Shown here piece by piece: positions 49,025-57,426 of a stretch of 60,751 nucleotides of DNA. How positions within the stretch are numbered: the first letter of the stretch is position 1; each line of letters starts with the position of its first letter. The translations under genes were made by a program, and so were the position numbers. The notes under the pieces are model-generated. The model saw nothing but the letters and a program-made list of their open reading frames with translations, was not told where the DNA came from and did no database searches. Source of the DNA: Micromonospora yasonensis. GTDB lineage: Bacteria > Actinomycetota > Actinomycetes > Mycobacteriales > Micromonosporaceae. The stretch lies in contig NZ_JAPDPH010000012.1 of the NCBI RefSeq assembly GCF_026013475.1, positions 1 through 60,751 of the forward strand, given 5' to 3'.

Positions 49025-50614
49025 ATGAGTCAACCAGCCCAGGTGGCAGTGCGACCCAACGTCCGGGTCGTCCTGTTCGGCCTGATGATCGCGATGATGC
49101 TCGCGATGCTCGACAACATGATCGTCAGCACCGCGCTGCCGCGGATCGTCGGCGATTTCGGCGGGGTCGACCACTTCACCTGGGTCGTCACCGCGTACGT
49201 CCTGGGCACCACCGTCTCCACCCCGATCTGGGGCAAGCTCGGCGACCTCTACGGGCGCAAGGCCGTCTTTCTCATCTCGGTGGTCATCTTCCTGATCGGC
49301 TCCGCGCTCTGCGGCATGTCCGGCTCCAGCCTGTTCGGCGGGGTCGAGGACGGCATGATCGAGCTGATCGCGTTCCGGGCGGTCCAGGGTCTCGGCGCCG
49401 GTGGCCTGATGGTCGGCGTCATGGCAATCATCGGTGACCTGGTGCCGCCCCGCGAGCGGGGCCGCTACCAGGGCATGATCGCCGGCATCATGGCCATCGC
49501 CATGGTGGCCGGCCCGCTGGTCGGCGGCTTCATCACCGACCACCTCTCCTGGCGGTGGGCGTTCTACGTCAACCTGCCGCTCGGTGGCCTGGCGCTGCTG
49601 GTCCTCGCCACCACCATGCACCTGCCGAAGTACCGCACCGAGCACAAGATCGACTGGTTGGGCGCCGGCCTGCTCTCGGTCGGCATCACCGCGATCGTGC
49701 TGATCACCACCTGGGGCGGCAACGAGTACGACTGGGTCTCCCCGCAGATCCTCGGCCTCGCCGCGCTCGCCCTGGTGGCCCTGGTGATCTTCGGCTTCGT
49801 CGAGCGGCGGGCCCCCGAGCCGATCCTGCCGCTGGGCCTGTTCGCCAACCGCAACTTCGCCCTGATCTCGGTGATCGGCTTCCTGCTCGGGTTCGCCATG
49901 TTCGGCGCGATGAACTTCCTGCCGATGTTCCAGCAGACCGTGCAGGGCGCCTCGGCCACCAACAGCGGCCTGCTGCTTCTCCCGCTGATGTTCGGCATGC
50001 TGGTGGTCTCGCTGGCGGTCGGCCGGGCGATCACGAAGACCGGCCGCTACCGGGCCTTCCCGATCATCGGCGGCGTCGTGATGACCGTCGGCATCGGCCT
50101 GCTGACCCGGCTCGACGTCGACACCAGCAAGGTGGAGTCCTCGCTCTACATGGTCGTGCTCGGCATCGGCATGGGCTTCCTCATGCAGACCTCGATGCTG
50201 ATCGCGCAGAACAGCGTCGAGCAGAAGGACCTCGGCGCGGCGAGCGGCGCGGCCACCTTCTTCCGGTCCATCGGCGGCTCGTTCGGCATCTCGCTCTTCG
50301 GTGCCATCTTCGCCAACCGGCTCGCCGCCTCGGCCGGCGGCGGCGCGTTCAGCGGCGGCTCGGGCGAGGGCCGCGGCCTGGACCTGGAGAAGCTCAAGCA
50401 ACTGACCGGGCCGATGCGGGAGGTTGTCCTCGGCGCGCTGGCCGACGGCATCTCCCACGTCTTCGTCTGGGCGGTGCTCTTCACCGTGGCGGTGCCGGTG
50501 CTGGCCTGGTTCATCAAGGAGGTGCCGCTCCGCTCGGCCAACGAACCCCCGGCCGCCGGGACCACCCCCGAGGACGAGGCGGAGACCGCCCTCGGCAAGG
50601 CCCCCGTCGCCTGA
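49025..50614 (+). CDS. DHA2-type MFS multidrug transporter (EmrB/QacA family)
   Basis: A 529-residue carrier with about 14 helices. DHA2 marks: LDNMIVSTALPRIVGDFGG in helix 1, GKLGDLYGRKAVF, and SWRWAFYVNLPLG in the fourth to fifth helix region. It exports drugs or lipids using the proton gradient. Upstream palindromes and a divergent TetR gene indicate induction by substrate. Confidence 0.9.
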   Translation: MSQPAQVAVRPNVRVVLFGLMIAMMLAMLDNMIVSTALPRIVGDFGGVDHFTWVVTAYVLGTTVSTPIWGKLGDLYGRKAVFLISVVIFLIGSALCGMSGSSLFGGVEDGMIELIAFRAVQGLGAGGLMVGVMAIIGDLVPPRERGRYQGMIAGIMAIAMVAGPLVGGFITDHLSWRWAFYVNLPLGGLALLVLATTMHLPKYRTEHKIDWLGAGLLSVGITAIVLITTWGGNEYDWVSPQILGLAALALVALVIFGFVERRAPEPILPLGLFANRNFALISVIGFLLGFAMFGAMNFLPMFQQTVQGASATNSGLLLLPLMFGMLVVSLAVGRAITKTGRYRAFPIIGGVVMTVGIGLLTRLDVDTSKVESSLYMVVLGIGMGFLMQTSMLIAQNSVEQKDLGAASGAATFFRSIGGSFGISLFGAIFANRLAASAGGGAFSGGSGEGRGLDLEKLKQLTGPMREVVLGALADGISHVFVWAVLFTVAVPVLAWFIKEVPLRSANEPPAAGTTPEDEAETALGKAPVA

Positions 50615-50703
50615 CCCACCCTCCGTCGCGGCCACGCCCACCCAACCGGGTACGGGCGTGGCCGCGCCGTCTCCCCCTCTCCTTCCCTCTCCCCAGCAAT
50701 GAC

Positions 50704-50770
50704 GCGCAACTTCAGCGAAGTTGTGGCCTCGGCGCGCCCGGAGGCGACAACTTCCGGGAAGTTGCGCGGA
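50704..50770. repeat. Long nested inverted repeat between convergent genes
   Basis: GCGCAACTTC (50704-50713) pairs with GAAGTTGCGC (50758-50767), and GAAGTTGTGGCCTC (50717-50730) pairs with GAGGCGACAACTTC (50741-50754) with one mismatch, around a central GGCGCGCC. The total stem is about 24 bp. It ends in GCGGAT, like the elements near 15.7 and 16.6 kb. Confidence 0.85.
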
Positions 50771-50781
50771 TATCCAGGGGG

Positions 50782-52602
50782 TCAGGGGTGGCGGAAGGGG
50801 GCGAGGAGGTGGCGCCAGAGGCGGCGGAGGGGGCCGGGCGGGTTCCCGCCCGGCGGGGCGGTGATCAGGGTGCGGGCCAGGTCGCGGGTGGCGGGATCGA
50901 GGTCCGGGGTGGCCAGCGACAGGTAGGCCAGCGAGACCGCGATCGGCACCGGCCGCTCGCGTGCCACGGCCACCACGTCGGCGAGCCGCTCGGCCACCAC
51001 CCGGGCCACGTCGGGGCGTACGGCGGGGTCGACCCAGGCCGCGGTGACCAGGGCGAAGAGCGCCGCCTCGGTGATCCAGTCCTCCACACCCCAGACCAGT
51101 TCCAGCAGCACCCGGCGGCGGGTGGAGTCGGCCCACGGCTCGTCGGTGTGGTGGTGCAGCAGGCCCAGGCAGGCCCAGACCTGCACGCAGCGGACCCAGA
51201 GCGACGGGTCCTGGCCGGTGAGCACCCGGCCCAGCGCGGTGGCCGGCGCCTCGGGCGGGTGCACCAGCAGGCCGAGCAGGTCGGCCAGCTCCACGGTGGC
51301 CAGTCCCACCGCGGCGTCGTACGCGGCCGGCGGGTGCGGCCAGGCCGGGTGAGCGAGCTGCCGGACCCGTTCCCCCGCCTCGGCGGAGGGGGTCGGCAGG
51401 GTGGGCGCCGCAATGGTGCCCTCGTACCGCCAGAGCTGGCAGGTGGTGGCCCGCCGGGGCTCCCGTGGGTCCGGGTCGGACACCGCGGCCACCTCGACGT
51501 CCAGCCCCGGCGCGGCCGCCGCCGCGGTCCGCATGGCGCTCGGTGGTTCCAGCGCGTCCAGGCGTACGGCGACCCGGACGGTGCCGTCCGCGCCGAGGGC
51601 CTGGCGCAGCGCGTCCAGCACCGGACCGCCGGCCGGGGTCACCTGGCCGAGCCAGGGGCGGCTGCGGCAGCACTCGGCCAGGTCGCCGTGCTCGTGGCTG
51701 TCGTCCGGGTGCTCCCGGACGAAGTCGGCCAGGGCGACCAGGTGGGCGACGTCCCCGTCGCGCTGGAAGCGCAGCCGGTACGCGGTGTGCACCGCGCAGT
51801 CGAAGGTCGGATCCTTGGCCAGCGCCCGGTCGATCCAGTCCAGCGCCTCGTCGAGCCGCCCGTTGTCGGCGAGGGTGCCGGCGATGTCGGCGTAGACGGC
51901 CAGGTCGTCGGGGTCGAGCGCGACGGCCCGGCCGAGCGCGGCGAGGGCCTCCCGGGTCCGGCCGGCGCTGCGGTACGCGTACCCGAGCCAGACCTCGCCG
52001 AGCTTGGTCGGCTGTGCGCGTACTCCCCGGGCGGCCCAGGTGACGGCGAGGGCGGCCGCGCCGAGGCGCCGGGCCAGCGCGGACGCCGCGCCGAGCAGCA
52101 GCGGATGCCCGGGGTGCACGGTGACCGCGTTGCGCGCGAGGGTGAGGTACGGCCGCAGTGGGTCGCGCAGCCGGCGGGGGACCGGGTCGGGCACCGCCGC
52201 GCAGATCTGCATGAGGATCCGGGCGGTGCGTTCCGGGTCGAGCCGTTCGGGTAGCTCGGGCGCGGTCACCCAGGGCACGGCGGCCCAGTCCGTGCCGGGC
52301 GCGTAGCCGCTGGCCGCGGCGAGCAGGTCGAGCCCTTCGGCCGGGCGGCCGGCGGCGGCGAGCAGGTGGGCGCGGGCCACCACCGCCCCGACGTACGCGT
52401 GGTGGCCGAGCGGGAAGAGTTCCAGGTCCCCGCCGCTGGCGGCGTCCAGCCGGGCCAGCGTCTCGTGCACCTCGGGCAGCGTCGGGGACTGGACCAGGGC
52501 GGCGGCGACGTGGCCGGCGGCGTGCGCCAGGTCCCCCTCGGCCAGCGCGAGCCGCGCGAGCGCGAGCTCCTCCTCGGCGGAGAGCGTGGGGTCCTCGGGC
52601 AC
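50782..52602 (-). CDS. Tetratricopeptide-repeat protein
   Basis: A 606-residue protein dominated by helical TPR-like repeats in its first half (for example LGYAYRSAGRTREALAALGR, ADNGRLDEALDWIDRALAKD). The second half is a helical, acidic region with no clear family. GTG at 52602. It may scaffold another protein. It lies convergently to the MFS gene. Confidence 0.7.
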   Translation of the reverse strand: MPEDPTLSAEEELALARLALAEGDLAHAAGHVAAALVQSPTLPEVHETLARLDAASGGDLELFPLGHHAYVGAVVARAHLLAAAGRPAEGLDLLAAASGYAPGTDWAAVPWVTAPELPERLDPERTARILMQICAAVPDPVPRRLRDPLRPYLTLARNAVTVHPGHPLLLGAASALARRLGAAALAVTWAARGVRAQPTKLGEVWLGYAYRSAGRTREALAALGRAVALDPDDLAVYADIAGTLADNGRLDEALDWIDRALAKDPTFDCAVHTAYRLRFQRDGDVAHLVALADFVREHPDDSHEHGDLAECCRSRPWLGQVTPAGGPVLDALRQALGADGTVRVAVRLDALEPPSAMRTAAAAAPGLDVEVAAVSDPDPREPRRATTCQLWRYEGTIAAPTLPTPSAEAGERVRQLAHPAWPHPPAAYDAAVGLATVELADLLGLLVHPPEAPATALGRVLTGQDPSLWVRCVQVWACLGLLHHHTDEPWADSTRRRVLLELVWGVEDWITEAALFALVTAAWVDPAVRPDVARVVAERLADVVAVARERPVPIAVSLAYLSLATPDLDPATRDLARTLITAPPGGNPPGPLRRLWRHLLAPFRHP

Positions 52603-52765
52603 GTTGTTGTCTCCGGGTGGTGGTTGGCCGGCCGGGCAAGCCTAGGGGATCACGAATCGGCATGGTGATCCAGTGCGCACTACTGTTCGTTCCATTGCTC
52701 GATACGGTCAAACGATGCAAGACTGAGCACGGAACGCGCGGGAATCGCGCAGAGAGGGGTCTTAC

Positions 52766-53818
52766 GTGACACGCCCAGGGGCCGGCATGGCCGCCGACAT
52801 CGACGAGCAGCCGGCCGGCTACGACCGTCTGCTCTCCGCCGAGCACGCTGGGGCCATCGCCCGGGTCGCGGCGGTGATCGCCGAGCATCGGCCCCGCCAC
52901 GTGGTGTTCACCGCCCGGGGCACCTCCGACCACGCGGCGCTCTACGCGGCCTACCTCACCGAGATCCGGCTCGGCCTGCCCGCCGGCCTCGCCTCACCGA
53001 GCGCCGTCACCGTCTTCGGCGCCCGACCCGATCTCTCCGAGGCCCTGGTGGTGGGGGTCAGCCAGAGCGGCGGTTCGCCCGACCTGACCGAGGTGCTGCG
53101 GGTGGCCCGGGAGTCCGGCGCGCTCACCCTCGCGGTCACCAACAACCCCGACTCGCCGCTGGCGGCCACCGCCGAGCTGAGCGTCGACATCGCCGCCGGG
53201 CACGAGCGGGCGGTCGCCGCCACCAAGACCTACACCGCCGAGCTGCTCGCGCTGCTGATGCTCGTCGAGGGGGTACGCGCCGGCGACGGCGTGCTCCCCG
53301 CCGAGGAGCAGGCCGCCCTGGCTCGCCTGCCCGAGCTGGCCGAACGCACCCTGGCCGACGACACCCCGGCCCGGCTCGCCCCGCGTTACCGGTTCGCCGC
53401 CCAACTGGTCACCACCGGCCGGGGATACGCGTACCCGACGGCGCGGGAGGCGGCGCTGAAGCTGATGGAGACCTCGTACCTGCCGGCGCTCGCCTTCTCC
53501 GGGGCCGACCTGCTGCACGGGCCGCTCGCCATGACCGACCCGGACGTGCCGGTGCTGGCCGTGGTCGGCTCCGGCCCCGGCGGCCAGTCGATGCGTGAGG
53601 TGCTGCCCCGGCTCGGCGAGCGCCGCGCCGACGTGGTGGTGGTCGGCTCCGCCGAGGTCGAGGCGACCGAGCGGATGGCCGTTCCCGAGGTCGACGAGCG
53701 GTACGCCCCGCTGCTGGACATCCTCCCGTTGCAGCGGCTCGCCCTCGCGCTCGCCCTGGCCCGGGGCGAGGACCCGGACGCCCCGCGCGGGTTGAAGAAG
53801 GTCACGGCGACGATGTGA
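52766..53818 (+). CDS. SIS-domain sugar-isomerase-like protein (AgaS/NagB-II type)
   Basis: A 350-residue protein with two SIS domains (about 35-165 and 190-335). Family motifs: VFTARGTSDHAALYAAY, VGVSQSGGSPDLTEVLRV, and TGRGYAYPTAREAALKLMET. It lacks the glutaminase domain of GlmS, so it is more likely a glucosamine-6-phosphate deaminase or isomerase. A GAGAGGGG site precedes the GTG. It lies 25 bp upstream of the PdtaS-like gene. Confidence 0.85.
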   Translation: MTRPGAGMAADIDEQPAGYDRLLSAEHAGAIARVAAVIAEHRPRHVVFTARGTSDHAALYAAYLTEIRLGLPAGLASPSAVTVFGARPDLSEALVVGVSQSGGSPDLTEVLRVARESGALTLAVTNNPDSPLAATAELSVDIAAGHERAVAATKTYTAELLALLMLVEGVRAGDGVLPAEEQAALARLPELAERTLADDTPARLAPRYRFAAQLVTTGRGYAYPTAREAALKLMETSYLPALAFSGADLLHGPLAMTDPDVPVLAVVGSGPGGQSMREVLPRLGERRADVVVVGSAEVEATERMAVPEVDERYAPLLDILPLQRLALALALARGEDPDAPRGLKKVTATM

Positions 53819-53843
53819 GCCCGGACGTGGCACGCTGTTCAGC

Positions 53844-55385
53844 GTGTCCACCCTCCGTGACCTCGCCGAGGAGCACACCCAGCTCCGCCCGGCCGACATC
53901 GACCACCTGCACCGGATCGCCGGCGACTGGCAGCTGCTGTCCGACCTGTCCTTCGCCGACCTGCTGCTCTGGGTACCGGTGGACGGGGACGGCACCTACC
54001 TCTGCGTGGCCCAGGTCCGCCCGACGACCGCGCCGACCGCGTACCTGGACGACCAGGTCGGCCGGATCGTCGGCGGGCCGGAGGTGGCCCACCTGGAGGT
54101 CGCCCATCGGCAGGGCCGGATCTGGCGGGAGGGCGACCCGGTCTGGTACGGCGACGTGCCCGCCCGGCACGAGGCGATCCCGGTCCGGCTGCGTACCGCC
54201 GAGGGGGAGGCCGGCGAGGTCATCGCGGTGGTCGGCCGGGACACCAACCTCTCCACCGCGCGGACGCCCAGCCAGCTCGAACTGAACTACCTGACCACCG
54301 CGGACGACCTGGCCCAGATGATCGCCGACGGCACCTTCCCGCCGCCCCGGCACCCGGGTGAGACCACCTCCGCGCCCCGGGTCGGCGACGGCCTGGTCCG
54401 GCTCGACGCCAACGGCCAGGTCACCTACGCCAGCCCGAACGCGCAGTCCGCGTACCGCCGGTTGGGCTACGCCTCCCATCTGGTGGGGGAGGACCTGGCC
54501 AAGCTGCACCGGCGGCTGGCCGCCGACCCCCTCGAAGGCACCGACGCGGGCAACGCCGTGCTCGCCGCGCTGCGCGGCGAGGCCCCGCCCCGGCGGGAGA
54601 TCGACGCCCGGGGCGCCACCATGCTCACCCGGGCCCTGCCGCTGATGCCGGCCGGCGTGCCGATCGGCGCGTTGGTCCTGGTCCGCGACATCACCGAGGT
54701 ACGCCGCCGGGACCGCGCCCTGATCACCAAGGACGCGACCATCCGGGAGATCCACCACCGGGTGAAGAACAACCTCCAGACCGTCGCCGCGCTGCTCCGC
54801 CTCCAGGCCCGCCGGGTCGCCATGCCCGAGGCCCGGGTCGCCCTGGAGGAGTCGGTACGCCGGGTCGCCTCGATCGCGCTGGTCCACGAGACGCTCTCCA
54901 TGTCCAGCGACGAGGCGGTCGAGTTCGACGGCATCGTCGACCGGGTGGCCAGCGCCGCCACCGAGGTCGCGGCCACCGAAGTGACCGTCGACATGCGTCG
55001 GCAGGGCAGCTTCGGCGTACTGCCCGCCGAGATCGCCACGTCGCTGGTGATGGTCCTCAACGAACTGCTGCTCAACGCCGCCGAGCACGGCTTCCCGCCG
55101 GCCGGGGAGGAGGGCCCGGCCCGGCCGGCGGACGCGGCGAAGCCCGAGGTGGTGGTCTCCGCGCACCGGTTCCGCAAGCAGTTGCACGTCTCCGTCGCCG
55201 ACAACGGCCGTGGCCTGCCCGAGCAGTTCGACGCCGAGCGGGGCGGCAACCTGGGCCTGCAGATCGTCCGGGCCCTGGTCACCGGTGAGCTGCGCGGCAC
55301 CATCGAACTGCGCAACGGCGCCACCGGCGGCACCGAAGCCGTCCTCGTCCTCCCCCTGGCCCGCCCCACCGCAGATCCGCGCTGA
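53844..55385 (+). CDS. pdtaS: Sensor histidine kinase, PdtaS-like (HisKA_2)
   Basis: A 513-residue soluble kinase. N-terminal GAF-like region (about 30-150), a PAS region (about 180-290, LVRLDANGQVTYASPNAQSA), then HisKA_2 at about 300-375 (IREIHHRVKNNLQTVAALLR) and an HATPase_c domain with an unusual Ala/Pro-rich loop (about 415-435). PdtaS works with the RNA-binding regulator PdtaR, encoded elsewhere. The synteny with mycobacteria supports the name. Confidence 0.85.
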   Translation: MSTLRDLAEEHTQLRPADIDHLHRIAGDWQLLSDLSFADLLLWVPVDGDGTYLCVAQVRPTTAPTAYLDDQVGRIVGGPEVAHLEVAHRQGRIWREGDPVWYGDVPARHEAIPVRLRTAEGEAGEVIAVVGRDTNLSTARTPSQLELNYLTTADDLAQMIADGTFPPPRHPGETTSAPRVGDGLVRLDANGQVTYASPNAQSAYRRLGYASHLVGEDLAKLHRRLAADPLEGTDAGNAVLAALRGEAPPRREIDARGATMLTRALPLMPAGVPIGALVLVRDITEVRRRDRALITKDATIREIHHRVKNNLQTVAALLRLQARRVAMPEARVALEESVRRVASIALVHETLSMSSDEAVEFDGIVDRVASAATEVAATEVTVDMRRQGSFGVLPAEIATSLVMVLNELLLNAAEHGFPPAGEEGPARPADAAKPEVVVSAHRFRKQLHVSVADNGRGLPEQFDAERGGNLGLQIVRALVTGELRGTIELRNGATGGTEAVLVLPLARPTADPR

Positions 55386-55395
55386 CCCCCGGGAG

Positions 55396-56946
55396 TCAGC
55401 GGCGGGTGAGGAGGGTTGTGGTGAGGCCGGGGCGGGGCCAGACCGCGTGGACGGTGAAGGAGTCGCGCAGGGCGGCGCCCTTCGCGCCGGGCACGGCGGC
55501 GAGCGGGTCGGTGTGCCGGCCGGAGACCACCAGCCACACCCGCTGCACGCCGGCCAGGCACTCCGCCGGACGGTCGCACTCGCTGGCCCAGAAGTCCGCG
55601 CGCTGTCGCTGATCGCGGACCAGCAGCACATCGCGGGGCCGGTGCGACCCCAGGTGGTACGCCATTCCGAGGTCGAGGAAAAGCCAGCTCTGCCGGGGTG
55701 AGTAGACGATCACGTCGCCCGGCTGCTCGTGCTCGGCGATCACCCGGGCCACCCCCGCGTAGTCGACCGGGGCGGTGCGCGGCCACTCGTGGGTCCGGCG
55801 CAGCGCGGCCTGGTCGGGCAGGCCCAGCAGACCGGCCAGGGTCACCACGGCGACCGCCGGCACCAGGCGCACGGCGGCCAGCGCGGCCCCGGCCAGCAGG
55901 CAGGCGAACGGGACGGTGAAGACCAGATACCGGTTCACCCAGAGCGGCACCCGCGTCCCGGCGGCGAAGAGCAGCAACGCCGGCAGCAGGACCGCGACGC
56001 CCGGCAGCAGCGCCCGCCGGCCGAGCCGGCCCGCCCCCAGCGCGGCGAGGCCGACCAGCAGCCCGCCGACCACCCTGCTCTGCGCCACTCCGCCGGGCAG
56101 CCCCGCCAGGTCGGCCAGATGGGCGAGGTGCACCCAGTTGAGCTGCCGGGACCGTTGCCCCCGGGCCACCAGCACCAGCGGCGTGACCAGTAGCACGACG
56201 GGCAGCATCGCCGCCAGCCACCACCAGAGCAGCCCCCGGTGGGCACGCTGGTCGCCCGTGCCCGGCCGACCCCGGCCCACCCCGCCGCCGACGGTCCCCG
56301 GTCCGTCGGGATGCGCCGGTTCGGCGATGCCGGTCGCCGTCGGGCCGCGCCAGGCCGCCAGCAGCACCACGAGCCCGTGGGCGACGAGCAGGGTCACGGC
56401 GATCAGGTGGGTCAGTCCGAGGGCGGTGGCGATGATCGCGTACCCGGCCCAGCGCCGCCAGGTCGACCGGCGCAGCGCGCCCACCAGCAGCAGGGTGGCG
56501 AACACGGCGAGCAGGGTGGCGAGCGCGTACGGGCGGGCCTCCTGCCCGTACCGGGAGGTGCCGGGGAGAACGGCGAAGAGTAGGCCGGCGAGCAGCCCGG
56601 CCCGGGCGGTGCCCAGCCGCTCGCCGAGCCGGGCGGTGAGCCCGGCGGCCGCGGCCATGGCCAGCGCGGAGGGCAGCCGTAGCGCGGTCGGCGAGGTGCC
56701 GAAGAGCGCGGTCCAGCCGTGCATGAACAGGTAGTACGGGCCGGTGGCGGCGTCGATGGTGCCGGCCAGCCGGACCAGGTCCCGGATCGGCCGGGTGGCG
56801 GCGCTCCACGTCGCCAGTTCGTCCCGCCAGAGTTGGGCGTGCCCGATCCCGGTGAGGGTGACCACCAGCGAGAGCAGCGTCGGCGGCAGCCAGACCAGCC
56901 ACGCCCGGCGGTCGCCTGGCGGCCCGGAATCCGACGGTTCGCTCAC
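55396..56946 (-). CDS. GT39/PMT-like polytopic membrane glycosyltransferase
   Basis: A 516-residue membrane protein with about 11-13 helices. The first outer loop carries LWRDELATWSAATRPIRDLV, the position of the catalytic Asp/Glu in GT39-like mannosyltransferases; YGQEARPYALATLLAVFATL follows. A soluble C-terminal domain (about 400-516) ends the protein. GTG at 56946 (GTG 56961 alternative). It would glycosylate a lipid-linked or secreted substrate outside the membrane. Confidence 0.78.
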   Translation of the reverse strand: MSEPSDSGPPGDRRAWLVWLPPTLLSLVVTLTGIGHAQLWRDELATWSAATRPIRDLVRLAGTIDAATGPYYLFMHGWTALFGTSPTALRLPSALAMAAAAGLTARLGERLGTARAGLLAGLLFAVLPGTSRYGQEARPYALATLLAVFATLLLVGALRRSTWRRWAGYAIIATALGLTHLIAVTLLVAHGLVVLLAAWRGPTATGIAEPAHPDGPGTVGGGVGRGRPGTGDQRAHRGLLWWWLAAMLPVVLLVTPLVLVARGQRSRQLNWVHLAHLADLAGLPGGVAQSRVVGGLLVGLAALGAGRLGRRALLPGVAVLLPALLLFAAGTRVPLWVNRYLVFTVPFACLLAGAALAAVRLVPAVAVVTLAGLLGLPDQAALRRTHEWPRTAPVDYAGVARVIAEHEQPGDVIVYSPRQSWLFLDLGMAYHLGSHRPRDVLLVRDQRQRADFWASECDRPAECLAGVQRVWLVVSGRHTDPLAAVPGAKGAALRDSFTVHAVWPRPGLTTTLLTRR

Positions 56947-57207
56947 GTTCCGCAGCGTCACACAGCGGTCCCGCCCGCCGGGCCGGTCCGCCGATTCCCG
57001 GCTGATCGACTCCGGTTGCCGTATGTCGTGTGCTCGGCACGCGCGAACGCCCCGAGCTGCCGCATGTCGCTCCCTCGCGGCGCGTTGACCGCCCGGGTCG
57101 CCGCAATCCGAGTCGATCATCGTCGATGTTGCCCACGGCGGCCCGTGATGTGGGATCACATCCGCACTCGTTGGCCGGGACCCCCTCGGTGTGGGAGCAT
57201 GTCAGCC

Positions 57208-57294
57208 ATGACCGCCGCTGTCGTCCGCCGCTTCGTGGCCCGCCGCCACGTCGATTACGGCCGCGTGCGCAGCGCGATCTGTCCGGCCCACTGA
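57208..57294 (+). CDS. Leader peptide of the sulfur-assimilation operon
   Basis: A 28-codon ORF: begins MTAAVVRR and contains RRHVDYGRVRSAIC near its end. This resembles the actinobacterial leader-peptide family placed before sulfur-metabolism genes. A GGGAG site is 10 bases upstream of the ATG at 57208. It has one cysteine (residue 25). Stem-loops follow between it and the reductase. Mycobacterial cysteine-coding leaders act as cysteine-responsive attenuators, so a similar role is inferred. Confidence 0.7.
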   Translation: MTAAVVRRFVARRHVDYGRVRSAICPAH

Positions 57295-57358
57295 CGACGC
57301 CCGACCCATCCGTCTCGGGCGCGCTCTCGCGCCGGCCGTCATCGACATCGCCGTCCAC

Positions 57359-57376
57359 GGCCCTTGCACCAGGGCC
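57359..57376 (+). promoter_or_regulatory. Hairpin between leader peptide and sulfite reductase
   Basis: GGCCCT (57359-57364) pairs with AGGGCC (57371-57376) around a 6-nt loop. A second small stem CCCGA/TCGGG lies at about 57300-57319. They are positioned between the leader stop codon and the reductase ribosome site, as expected for translational or transcriptional attenuation. Confidence 0.45.
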
Positions 57377-57426
57377 GGCCGCCGCGTCCGCGCTCGCAGG
57401 CACAGCAGACAACGGAGGACGCCGCG

